From assembly GCF_937877005.1 (NCBI RefSeq), contig NZ_CALEFV010000041.1:1-14448 (forward strand): a stretch of 14,448 nucleotides of DNA, read 5' to 3'. The notes beneath the pieces are model-generated. The model was not told the origin of the DNA, did no database searches, and saw only the letters and a list, made by a program, of their open reading frames with translations. This document shows, in pieces, positions 1 through 6,273 of this stretch (position 1 is its first letter; every line of letters begins with the position of its first letter). Source of the DNA: an uncultured Fibrobacter sp. (lineage in GTDB: Bacteria; Fibrobacterota; Fibrobacteria; Fibrobacterales; Fibrobacteraceae). The translations under genes and the position numbers were made by a program.

Positions 1-1
1 C

Positions 2-586
2 TTGCGCATTATCCGCGATACGATTCCGGCGAACGGCTTTGACAACGGCATCCGCGTGCGTCTCACGAAGGACGACGAGTTCGCCATCAAGGACGGCGGT
101 TACGCGATTTTCGAGAACGTGGTGCTGGATTCGCTCAAGGATATCGGCAATGTTTTCCTTCAGGTGAAAAATGCTTCGTCGGGTAAGATCGTGATTCACG
201 ACGGCAAGAAGGACGGGACTGCGGTCTTCACATGTGACCTGTCAAATAGATCTCTCATGGATGGCGGCTGGTCTGCGGCGAAATGCTCGGGCGATATGGG
301 CCTGCGCGGCATCAAGGACCTGTACCTGACGGCATCGGGAATTTCCGGCGAAGCAATTCTCGGGAACCTCATCTTTGAGCCGATGCAGATTGTCTGCAAC
401 CAAGAACCGTGCGGCGACCCGATTTCCAGTTCCAGCGAGGTTGCTCCGGGAAGTTCCAGCAGCGGAACGACTGCGATTGCCCCGCGCGCTGTCCGCCACG
501 ATTTGCAGGTGCCCGCCCGCAAGGCCTACCGCGACCTCAAGGGCCGTCGCTACGATAAGCAAATTCCGTACCAGGTGATGTTCTAA
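2..586 (+). CDS. C-terminal part of a secreted carbohydrate-active enzyme, paralogue of the GH43 enzyme at 4367 (5' end outside window)
   Basis: The frame is open from the window edge and no convincing start is visible, so this is the 3' part of a longer gene. The 194 residues match the last ~170 residues of the GH43 protein at 4367-6268. About the first 40 residues (from RIIRDTIPANGFDNG onward) are almost identical in both protein and DNA; similarity then falls until the end. The order is: the end of a CBM6-like module, a second beta-rich module (to about residue 127), a Ser/Pro-rich linker (about 141-157), and a basic tail with YRDLKGRRYDKQIPY ending VMF. This tail recurs in the paralogue. 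I infer an exported enzyme binding plant polysaccharide, but its catalytic domain is not in view, so its activity is unknown. The two adjacent Cys residues near 132-137 have no counterpart in the paralogue. Confidence 0.85.
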   Translation: MRIIRDTIPANGFDNGIRVRLTKDDEFAIKDGGYAIFENVVLDSLKDIGNVFLQVKNASSGKIVIHDGKKDGTAVFTCDLSNRSLMDGGWSAAKCSGDMGLRGIKDLYLTASGISGEAILGNLIFEPMQIVCNQEPCGDPISSSSEVAPGSSSSGTTAIAPRAVRHDLQVPARKAYRDLKGRRYDKQIPYQVMF

Positions 587-596
587 GGGGTGATTT

Positions 597-622
597 AAGA
601 AAGTCGATTTATCGTTTTTCTT
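597..622 (+). terminator. Possible terminator after the first carbohydrate-active gene
   Basis: An inverted repeat pairs AAGAAA (597-602) with TTTCTT (617-622) around a CGAT-tt-ATCG core, 11 nt after the stop codon. A T-rich run follows only after about 10 nt, near 632-637. The stem is AT-rich with an internal mismatch, so the call is tentative. Confidence 0.4.
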
Positions 623-701
623 ATGTTCGGGCTTTTTTGTGTAAAAATGAACATTTGTGCTGAAGCAATGCGCTTTATTGATGATTTTTACAGAAAATAC
701 C

Positions 702-730
702 TTGCGCACTATTGGTAAATAGTGTATATT
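702..730 (+). promoter_or_regulatory. Promoter with embedded palindromic operator for the DUF4143 ATPase gene
   Basis: TTGCGC (702-707) and TATATT (725-730) are 17 bp apart, which fits a sigma-70-type promoter starting near 737. The spacer holds a perfect inverted repeat, CACTATT (707-713), ggta, AATAGTG (718-724). TTGCGCACTATTG (702-714) recurs with one change as TTGCGTACTATTG at 736-748, just after the predicted start of transcription. A repressor bound here would block polymerase. The binding protein is unknown. Confidence 0.6.
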
Positions 731-762
731 TTACTTTGCGTACTATTGAAACGGAGGAGCCT

Positions 763-2127
763 GTGGAAATTCAGAGAAAAGCCTACAATCGCCTAGTGGA
801 ATGGAAAAAGGAATCCAACGGGAAGAGCGCCCTGCTGATAGAGGGGGCTCGTCGAATCGGCAAATCCACCGTGGCCGAGCGGTTTGGCGAGCGGGAATAC
901 AAGTCGTATATTCTTGTCGATTTCAACAAGGCTTCCAAAAAGGTTCGCGATAACTTCGAGACGAACCTAGACAACCTAGATGTTTTCTTCCAGGTTCTGT
1001 CTCTGGAATACAACAAGCCGCTGTTCAAGAGAAAGTCGCTGGTCATCTTTGACGAAATCCAGAAATTCCCGAAGGCGCGGGAATCGATAAAGTACCTTGT
1101 GGCGGACGGCCGTTACGATTTCGTCGAGACGGGCTCGCTGATTTCTATCAAGGAGAATGTCGACGACATAACGATTCCTTCCGAAGAAGAAAAGTTGAAG
1201 ATGTACCCTTGTGATTTCGAGGAATTCGCCAGGGCTTTGGGCGAAGACGTCTTGCTTGAGTATATTGGCAAGTGCTTTGCCGAAAAGAAACCTCTGGAAG
1301 ACCATTTCCATAAACGAGCGATGCGCCTTTTCAGGGAGTATATGCTGGTGGGCGGCATGCCTCAAAGCATTGTTGCGTATGCAGAGAACAATCGTGACTT
1401 TTCAAAGAGTGACAAGGAAAAGCGAAAAATTCTGGACCTCTACCGCGACGATATCAGGAAGGCTTCCAAACGTTATAATTCCAAGGTTTCAGCGATTTTT
1501 GAAAATATTCCGGGCTATCTTTCGACCCACGAGAAAAAAATCGTCCTTACCGAGATTGACAAGTCCAATGCGGCAACTTTCTCCAAATATGACGAACCGC
1601 TCTTTTGGCTTGACGACTCGATGATTTGCAACCTTTGCTATAAATGCGACGATCCCAACGTCGGCTTTGCCCTGAACAAGAACGAGTCGCTTGTCAAGTG
1701 CTATCTGTGCGATACGGGCCTTTTGGTAAGCCTTGCTTTCAGTGAAAATGAAATCGCGTCGAACCAGTTGTACAAGGCAATCATGGACGGAAAACTTTCG
1801 CTGAACGAGGGCATGCTCCATGAAAACATGATTGCGCAGATGATACGGGCCAAGGGGCGCAAACTCTTTTTCTATACGGAATACGATGCCGCAAAGCACC
1901 GTAACTCTATGGAGATTGACTTCTTGCTTTCTAATGAGAGTAAGGTCAATTTCAAGGTGTTCCCGGTAGAGGTGAAATCCTCGAAGAACTACACCACGAC
2001 ATCGCTCGGCAAGTTCAAGGACAAATTCAAGAAGCGGGTGGGCGAGTCTATTATAATCCACCCGAAACAATTTTCGGTTGAAGGCGGGGTAATGAAGATT
2101 CCGTCGTATATGGCCTGGTGCATTTAG
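763..2127 (+). CDS. AAA-type ATPase with C-terminal DUF4143 domain
   Basis: The protein is about 454 aa. The N-terminal part is a P-loop ATPase: Walker A GARRIGKST at about 28-36 and Walker B LVIFDEIQ at about 93-100. The C-terminal part has the layout of DUF4143, including a nuclease-like signature EIDFLL followed by FPVEVKSS near the end. The family is widespread and often in many copies in anaerobes; its cellular role is not established. I chose the GTG at 763 because GGAGGAG lies at 753-759 and the predicted transcription start is near 737. A TTG at 712 would lengthen the frame by 17 codons but lies upstream of that start. The gene stands alone and begins the block that separates the two GH43 paralogues. 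Regulation by the palindrome between the promoter boxes is inferred. The two CxxC pairs near 1630-1710 (ICNLCYKC, CYLC) are less typical and might bind metal. Confidence 0.9.
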   Translation: MEIQRKAYNRLVEWKKESNGKSALLIEGARRIGKSTVAERFGEREYKSYILVDFNKASKKVRDNFETNLDNLDVFFQVLSLEYNKPLFKRKSLVIFDEIQKFPKARESIKYLVADGRYDFVETGSLISIKENVDDITIPSEEEKLKMYPCDFEEFARALGEDVLLEYIGKCFAEKKPLEDHFHKRAMRLFREYMLVGGMPQSIVAYAENNRDFSKSDKEKRKILDLYRDDIRKASKRYNSKVSAIFENIPGYLSTHEKKIVLTEIDKSNAATFSKYDEPLFWLDDSMICNLCYKCDDPNVGFALNKNESLVKCYLCDTGLLVSLAFSENEIASNQLYKAIMDGKLSLNEGMLHENMIAQMIRAKGRKLFFYTEYDAAKHRNSMEIDFLLSNESKVNFKVFPVEVKSSKNYTTTSLGKFKDKFKKRVGESIIIHPKQFSVEGGVMKIPSYMAWCI

Positions 2128-2150
2128 TGCAATCTTGCCTTCGGAGGTTC

Positions 2151-2180
2151 TACCTCGGCTCATAAAGAGCCCCTACAAGA
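2151..2180 (-). repeat. Core repeat copy 1 (short type)
   Basis: This is the first of four 30-bp copies (also 2747, 3397 and 4136), all in one orientation. It contains GGCTC-ataaa-GAGCC and ends AAGA. The short-type copies (this one and 3397) carry GAGGTTC immediately to the left, which makes a second small hairpin, GAGGT-tct-ACCTC. A further 6-bp inverted repeat, CTACTT/AAGTAG, lies at 2192-2209. No promoter is attached to this copy. Confidence 0.8.
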
Positions 2181-2228
2181 TCAGAAATAGCCTACTTTGT
2201 ACGAAGTAGTTCCGAGCAGGTAAAGAAA

Positions 2229-2248
2229 AAGGACCAAATTTGGTCCTT
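2229..2248 (-). terminator. Rho-independent terminator of the small membrane protein gene
   Basis: A perfect 20-bp palindrome, AAGGACCAAATTTGGTCCTT, is followed on the minus strand by TTTCTTT. It lies about 40 nt past the stop codon at 2290. On the plus strand there is no T-run beyond it, so it serves the minus-strand gene. Confidence 0.75.
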
Positions 2249-2289
2249 ACTCACTGTTTTTACTGATGTCGTTGTGTTTTGGGGTTCAA

Positions 2290-2706
2290 CTAATGGTTGT
2301 GCAGGTAAAGAAAGAACAAACCGGCGCCAGTTACGCCCAAAACAATCATCGTCAAGACTATTGATTCTATCGTATGAAGCCTTTGCTGAAGATTTTTGAC
2401 GTTTTGTTCCAAGTCATGGATTTTTTCCGCATCGGTCTTCGGGGGCAAATTCGGGCTTTCTATCATATCGGGCGGTATTGGTAAGCCTAAGCGACGCAGA
2501 ATAAAGTGGTCAAGAGCATTAGATTCGGTGACAAACGCAAGCCAGATACTGGGGCCAAGAACGGCAATTATAAGACAAATTGTACAAAACCAAGAGTCGC
2601 GACTTCGACTAATAAGTGTGGGAAGCATACCTAACAAAAACACAAACAAAGGCACAAGCGCTACGACGGTTCGCTTTATCCATTTGGCTTTGGCGTAATG
2701 TTTCAT
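2290..2706 (-). CDS. Small membrane protein with three predicted TM helices and a coiled coil, unknown function
   Basis: I do not recognise the family. The 138-aa protein has hydrophobic segments at about 12-31, 41-60 and 116-135. Between the second and third is a polar region with a Pro-rich part (about 75-90) and a heptad-like stretch (about 93-115, HDLEQNVKNLQQRLHTIE) that probably forms a coiled coil. The start at 2706 is supported by AAGGAG five bases upstream of the ATG. The promoter (TTGCGA-17 bp-TATATT, minus strand, 2787-2815) gives a leader of roughly 75 nt whose 5' end carries core repeat copy 2; a strong terminator and core repeat copy 1 follow the gene. It is therefore a complete single-gene unit bounded by direct repeats. 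An inner-membrane location is inferred. Confidence 0.75.
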   Translation of the reverse strand: MKHYAKAKWIKRTVVALVPLFVFLLGMLPTLISRSRDSWFCTICLIIAVLGPSIWLAFVTESNALDHFILRRLGLPIPPDMIESPNLPPKTDAEKIHDLEQNVKNLQQRLHTIESIVLTMIVLGVTGAGLFFLYLHNH

Positions 2707-2743
2707 GATTACTCCTTCATTAGGTGTTCTATAGGGCCGTTGA

Positions 2744-2837
2744 TTTTACCTCGTCTCGTAAAGAGCCCCTATAAGATTACTTTCTGAATATACCTTTATT
2801 TATGCGGGTTCGCAAGCGGTTTGACGCTGAAAAAATC
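2744..2837 (-). repeat. Long repeat copy with core repeat 2: promoter plus leader element
   Basis: This 94-bp stretch matches 4133-4227 at roughly 85-90% by eye. It holds the 30-bp core (2747-2776), then a TTTCTGAATATACCTT-type segment, then GCAAGCGGTTTGACGC. On the minus strand it contains the promoter at 2787-2815, so the core becomes the first part of the leader of the gene starting at 2706. Its loop arm is weakened here (GTCTC against GAGCC). Confidence 0.8.
2787..2815 (-). promoter_or_regulatory. Promoter of the small membrane protein gene, inside the long repeat
   Basis: On the minus strand TTGCGA (2815-2810) and TATATT (2792-2787) are separated by 17 bp. Both boxes and the spacing are conserved in the second long repeat at 4177-4205. 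Transcription should begin near 2780. Confidence 0.6.
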
Positions 2838-2921
2838 GTAAAACAGGGTGACTACCTAGATGCAAAGGCGCTTTCCATAAAGGACTGCTCGTTTCGGGAA
2901 ATCCCGTTCTTTGTTGCAATT

Positions 2922-3290
2922 TTACACCAATTTGCTTTGACGATTTTTTGCATTTCGGTGATGGTTGTTTTGGGGCGTGCGCTTCTCCGGGTGATATTTC
3001 TTCAGGAGTTCGATGTCGTGGAGTTTTTGTCCGAGTTCGTCGTCTGCGGCGACTTTGAGAAGGTCGGTGTCCATGCCGCTTATGGCGTGGAGGACTGCTG
3101 CGTAAATGCCGATGGCCACTGCCGCGGAACCTTTTTCCACCGCCCATACCGATGCTCGGCTGACGCCCGCCCTTTCGGCAGCAAGCGCGACAGAAATTTT
3201 ACGACGCATGCGAGCCAGACGGATTTGCTCTCCCATCTGTTCAAGAATTTTACCTGTTTTCGGTAGTAGAGTTACGCTTTTCTTACCCAT
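2922..3290 (-). CDS. HipB-like XRE-family DNA-binding regulator (orphan)
   Basis: The 122-aa protein starts LLPKTGKILEQMGEQIRLA, the usual opening of a HipB-type antitoxin/regulator family. A helix-turn-helix of the Cro/CI type spans about 21-75 (recognition helix around GVSRASVWAVEKG). The conserved DELGQKLHD follows at about 84-92, then a basic tail. In its relatives a HipA-like kinase toxin gene usually follows; here no HipA reading frame is seen on either side, so it is an orphan or the toxin gene was lost. I chose the ATG at 3290 over one 13 codons upstream because the promoter at 3301-3329 starts transcription at about 3294, giving a nearly leaderless mRNA with no Shine-Dalgarno. Two palindromes overlap that promoter, which suggests autorepression. 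The core repeats on both sides belong to the neighbouring units. Confidence 0.85.
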   Translation of the reverse strand: MGKKSVTLLPKTGKILEQMGEQIRLARMRRKISVALAAERAGVSRASVWAVEKGSAAVAIGIYAAVLHAISGMDTDLLKVAADDELGQKLHDIELLKKYHPEKRTPQNNHHRNAKNRQSKLV

Positions 3291-3293
3291 AAT

Positions 3294-3340
3294 GTCAATA
3301 AATATATATTGTTTTACTTGAATTGTCAATAAATATTGAC
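3294..3340 (-). promoter_or_regulatory. Autoregulated promoter of the HipB-like gene with two operator palindromes
   Basis: On the minus strand TTGACA (3329-3324), 17 bp and TATATT (3306-3301) form a near-consensus promoter. A perfect palindrome, GTCAATA-aa-TATTGAC (3325-3340), overlaps the -35 box. An imperfect version beginning with the same GTCAATA (3294-3311) covers the -10 box and the predicted start site. Two such sites over one promoter are typical of autorepression by antitoxin-like proteins. Confidence 0.7.
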
Positions 3341-3396
3341 GGATTGGCCGAATTTGCAGAATGGAGAGGCTGAAATTTGAGTTTTGAACGAGGTTC

Positions 3397-3426
3397 TACC
3401 TTCGCTCATAAAGAGCCCCTATAAGA
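3397..3426 (-). repeat. Core repeat copy 3 (short type)
   Basis: This is the 30-bp core with GCTC-ataaa-GAGC, flanked on the left by GAGGTTC as in copy 1 and without the promoter-bearing extension. It lies just past the terminator of the FISUMP gene, in the same relative place as copy 1 past the membrane protein gene. Confidence 0.8.
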
Positions 3427-3450
3427 CTGGAGCTACTGTGCCTCGAAAAT

Positions 3451-3475
3451 GGTCGTTCAAGTAAACTTAACGACC
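3451..3475 (-). terminator. Terminator of the FISUMP gene at 3491
   Basis: GGTCGTT pairs with AACGACC, and the stem continues inward as AAGT-aa-ACTT with one bulged base, giving about 11 bp in all. It begins 16 nt past the stop codon. The minus-strand continuation ATTTTCG gives only a short T-run, so termination may be partial. Confidence 0.6.
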
Positions 3476-3490
3476 GTCTCACTCAGTTTG

Positions 3491-4087
3491 TCAGTCTTTG
3501 ATGCAACGAACATAATACTCATTGAAAGATTCGAAATCACTAGTAAATACATTATCGTTGACAAAATGCATAATGTACACAACAGGGACATTATAATCAA
3601 TTGAGCTATGGATTTCACTTTTGGTAGAACTCCAGAAGCCTGTATACTCCCCCTCGCGGCAGAAGCCAGATCCAGCGTAACGGACTCCACCAGGAAGTGC
3701 CGAGAATCCGAAGTCATCCGACCCATTGCCATTATCTTCCCAACCAGTCTTGGATTTAAGTTTCAAGCCCGCTGTCATTCCACCAACTGATTCGATTAAA
3801 GTCTCGAATTCCGCTTTACTCGGTAGATGCCACCCACTCGGGCATACTTTTTTTGCAACACTCCAAGAATATAATTGACCATACTCGGAACAATTATGAT
3901 CTTCGTAGTCATAGCAAGAGCTAGTCTGAGTCTCAAAGTTCAGGTTTTCCGCCATCCAGACTTGCGAGCCGATTTTCACGGTCTTGTACTTTTTTCCGTC
4001 ACGCCTATCGACCAAGATTCCTTGTGTCGCAGCCAAAACAGAAGCAACCATAAATAAAGATGCCGATATCAAGAGAATAAACTTCAT
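3491..4087 (-). CDS. FISUMP-domain secreted protein
   Basis: The 198-aa protein has an N-terminal signal peptide (about 1-19, ending VLAA), then a single FISUMP domain, the Fibrobacter succinogenes major paralogous domain. Recognisable parts are DGKKYKTVKIGSQVWMAENL (about 31-50), a Cys-rich CYDYEDHNCSEYGQLYSW, CPSGWHLPSKAEF, the central DFGFSALPGGVR, FWSST, and the terminal YYVRCIKD. The family is exported, rich in Trp and Cys, and of unknown function. The ATG at 4087 lacks a clear ribosome-binding site. Its promoter (4177-4205) lies in a long repeat, and the leader of about 83 nt begins with core repeat copy 4. A terminator and core repeat copy 3 follow the gene, repeating the plan of the 2290-2706 unit. 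Confidence 0.93.
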   Translation of the reverse strand: MKFILLISASLFMVASVLAATQGILVDRRDGKKYKTVKIGSQVWMAENLNFETQTSSCYDYEDHNCSEYGQLYSWSVAKKVCPSGWHLPSKAEFETLIESVGGMTAGLKLKSKTGWEDNGNGSDDFGFSALPGGVRYAGSGFCREGEYTGFWSSTKSEIHSSIDYNVPVVYIMHFVNDNVFTSDFESFNEYYVRCIKD

Positions 4088-4132
4088 ATCTCTAAGATAT
4101 ATTTTTTTTCTGCATATGTTTTCCTTTTTCAG

Positions 4133-4227
4133 TTTTACCTCGGCTCATAAAGAGCACCTATAAGACCTGCTTTCTGAATATACCTTATTTTATGCAGGAT
4201 CGCAAGCGGTTTGACGCGAAAAAAATC
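4133..4227 (-). repeat. Long repeat copy with core repeat 4: promoter plus leader element
   Basis: This is the partner of 2744-2837. The core is at 4136-4165 (GCTC-ataaa-GAGC), followed by the conserved TTTCTGAATATACCTT segment and GCAAGCGGTTTGACGC. It holds the minus-strand promoter of the FISUMP gene. The remaining part of this gap (4228-4366) contains an AT-rich stretch and the GH43 promoter. Confidence 0.8.
4177..4205 (-). promoter_or_regulatory. Promoter of the FISUMP gene, inside the long repeat
   Basis: On the minus strand TTGCGA (4205-4200), 17 bp and TATATT (4182-4177) match the arrangement at 2787-2815. Transcription should start near 4170, immediately before the core repeat. Confidence 0.6.
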
Positions 4228-4305
4228 AGAAAAATTGGATAAAATCCTGGGATTTTGGCCATTTTTTTGTTGTGAAAAAATCAATGGTATTGGATTGTTG
4301 GGTGG

Positions 4306-4334
4306 TTGACGAATGGCTTAAGGGTGTATAAATT
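4306..4334 (+). promoter_or_regulatory. Probable promoter of the GH43 gene
   Basis: TTGACG (4306-4311) is followed after 15 bp by TATAAA (4327-4332), or after 17 bp by TAAATT (4329-4334). A leader of about 25-30 nt would follow, with GAGG about 7 nt before the ATG at 4367. Confidence 0.45.
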
Positions 4335-4366
4335 TAGAGAGTGGTGTATGGGTAAAGCGAGGAAAA

Positions 4367-6268
4367 ATGAAATTCGGGATTGGCAAGGCTTCTGTCGTAA
4401 CGACTGCGGCAATACTTACTTTAGCTTGTTCGGCTTTTGCGGCCGATTGGTACGCGAAGGAGACGCGCTGGGCGGGGCATGACCCGGACATCATCCGTTA
4501 CGAGGACGGCTATGCGCTCGCGACGACGGACAACCACATGCTCATGCAGTTTTCCGAAGACGCGCTGAACTGGAAGAACGGCGAGCCCGCCATGCCAGAA
4601 TTTTCGAAGTGGCTTTACGACTACGCCCCGAACATGATTGACATCTGGGCGCCGGACATTCATTACATCGGCGGGGAATACCGCATGTACTATTGCGGCT
4701 CCGAGATGGGCATCCGCTCGTCGGGCATGGGCTTTATGGCGAGCAAGGAAATCGACCCGACCAAGCCGGATTACGGCTGGACGGACATGGGCGAGGTGAT
4801 TCACACGGTCAAGAGCGACGCCTACAACGCGATTGACGCGGCGGTGCTGAAGGACTTGAATGGCAAGGTCTGGATGGCGTTCGGTTCGTGGGGCACGGGC
4901 ATCCACATTCTTGAACTCGACGAGACGACGGGCAAGGTGAAGGACGGCGCGAAGATGATCAACATCGCGAACCGTGGTGGCTCGGGTATCGAGGGCGCAA
5001 GCCTCATCGAGCACGACGGTTACTACTACCTGTTTACGGCGTGGGACAACTGCTGCAAGAAGGGCGCAGACCTCGAGAACAATTCCTACAAGACGACGGT
5101 GGGGCGCTCCAACCGCATTGACGGCGGGTACGTGGATCGCAGTGGCAAGGCGCTCTTGAATGGCGGCGGCACGATTCTGTTGAGCCGTTACGGGCGCTAC
5201 TACGGGCCTGCGGGCGGCGAGGCGTTCCAGGACGTGAACCGCCAGCGCTTCGTGAACCATTACTACGACAAGAACGACGGCGGTAACTCTTACATACAAG
5301 TTCGCGATATCGTTTATACTGACGACGGCTGGCCGGAGCTGGGGCAGCCCTTCCTCGGGCGTTACCTGAGTGCCGAGGCGGAACATGGCGCCTTGACGCA
5401 CGTGGATATTTCGAGCAGCTCCGATGCATCGAACGGCGAGTTCTGTGCCTACATCAACTACGAAGACAGCAAGATTCGCCTGCCGATGATTATCCCGCAG
5501 GCGGGCGATTACCTGATTCGCTACCGCTACGATAACAACTGGACTGAAGACGGCGCGAACGGAAGTTCGCACTTCGTGAGCATCAACGGCAAGAACCAGG
5601 AAGTGCAACTGCCGCTGACGGGCGCGTGGAGCGCGTTCCCCGAGAAGTCGGTGGTGTACATTCCCACGAAACTCAAGCGCGGTTCGAACTTCATCGAGAT
5701 TACGAAGGGCAAGCACTATGCGGAACTCGACCGCCTAGACTTCCTGCGCATTATCCGCGATACGATTCCGGCGAACGGCTTTGACAACGGCATTCGCGTG
5801 CGTTTGACGGACAAGGACGAGTTTGCCATCAAGGACGGCGGCTACGCGATTTTCGAGAACGTGATTACGGATTCCATCGTGGGCCCGGGCGTGCTTGTGC
5901 AGGTGAAGAACGGAGCCGGCGGTACGCTTTCGCTGCGTAAGGAAAGCAAGAAAGGCGACGTGATTTCGAAATGCGAACTCCCCTCGGCAGGCGATGCGAG
6001 CAAGTGGATTGACGTGCGCTGCAGCAACCTGCCGGAACTCAAGGGCGTACAGGACTTCTACCTGACCGCAGATGGTCTCGGCGGCGAAACGCTTGTAGGC
6101 AACATCAAGTTCGACGAAGGCGTGAAGGATACGACGACTGCAATCCGTAAATTCGCGCGTCCGGCCGTATCCCGCGACGATATGCGGCTGCCTGCTCAAA
6201 ACAAAAAATACCGCGACCTCAAGGGCCGCTCTTTCGACAAGCAAATCCCGTACCGGGTGATGTTCTAA
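4367..6268 (+). CDS. Secreted family 43 glycoside hydrolase with CBM6-like module and basic tail
   Basis: The 633-aa protein has a signal peptide (about 1-25, cut after AFA). The five-bladed GH43 domain spans about 30-325. The three expected carboxylates are visible: D39 in HDPDII (base), D157 in NAIDAAVL (pKa modulator) and E209 in GIEGASL (acid). WAPDIHY (94-100) is also typical. The fold suits arabinanase, arabinofuranosidase or xylosidase activity; the arabinanase-like layout makes arabinan or arabinoxylan the best guess. A CBM6-like module follows (about 330-462), then a second beta-rich module (about 463-590), and a basic tail ending YRDLKGRSFDKQIPYRVMF. That tail and the second module recur in the truncated gene at 2-586. 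The tail may act in secretion or surface attachment (inference). The gene is GC-rich with a biased codon choice, unlike the lower-GC block upstream. The ATG follows a GAGG site. Confidence 0.92.
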   Translation: MKFGIGKASVVTTAAILTLACSAFAADWYAKETRWAGHDPDIIRYEDGYALATTDNHMLMQFSEDALNWKNGEPAMPEFSKWLYDYAPNMIDIWAPDIHYIGGEYRMYYCGSEMGIRSSGMGFMASKEIDPTKPDYGWTDMGEVIHTVKSDAYNAIDAAVLKDLNGKVWMAFGSWGTGIHILELDETTGKVKDGAKMINIANRGGSGIEGASLIEHDGYYYLFTAWDNCCKKGADLENNSYKTTVGRSNRIDGGYVDRSGKALLNGGGTILLSRYGRYYGPAGGEAFQDVNRQRFVNHYYDKNDGGNSYIQVRDIVYTDDGWPELGQPFLGRYLSAEAEHGALTHVDISSSSDASNGEFCAYINYEDSKIRLPMIIPQAGDYLIRYRYDNNWTEDGANGSSHFVSINGKNQEVQLPLTGAWSAFPEKSVVYIPTKLKRGSNFIEITKGKHYAELDRLDFLRIIRDTIPANGFDNGIRVRLTDKDEFAIKDGGYAIFENVITDSIVGPGVLVQVKNGAGGTLSLRKESKKGDVISKCELPSAGDASKWIDVRCSNLPELKGVQDFYLTADGLGGETLVGNIKFDEGVKDTTTAIRKFARPAVSRDDMRLPAQNKKYRDLKGRSFDKQIPYRVMF

Positions 6269-6273
6269 TTTCC

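Noticed and set aside
712..762. Upstream TTG start for the ATPase
   Set aside because: It lies before the predicted transcription start and has no Shine-Dalgarno, whereas the GTG at 763 has GGAGGAG.
2895..2906. Terminator for the HipB-like gene
   Set aside because: CGGGA/TCCCG forms only a 5-bp stem with a 2-nt loop and no T-run on the minus strand.
2802..3266. Plus-strand 154-codon frame opposite the HipB-like gene
   Set aside because: It starts inside the long repeat and runs antisense to a clear regulator gene with its own promoter.
2922..3290. Complete HipBA toxin-antitoxin module
   Set aside because: Only the HipB-like partner is present; neither side contains a HipA kinase frame.
2151..4165. 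CRISPR array
   Set aside because: The four copies are 596-739 bp apart and separated by genes, not short spacers, and no cas gene is present.
2142..4230. Integron cassette array with attC sites
   Set aside because: The single-gene spacing and same-strand direction looked right, but the repeats lack the GTTRRRY and RYYYAAC ends that attC needs, and no integrase lies in the window.
4421..5716. Long minus-strand frame of 431 codons opposite the GH43 gene
   Set aside because: It is a mirror of the GC-rich GH43 gene. The product is a low-complexity V/A/R-rich chain and the sense frame has catalytic motifs and a signal peptide.
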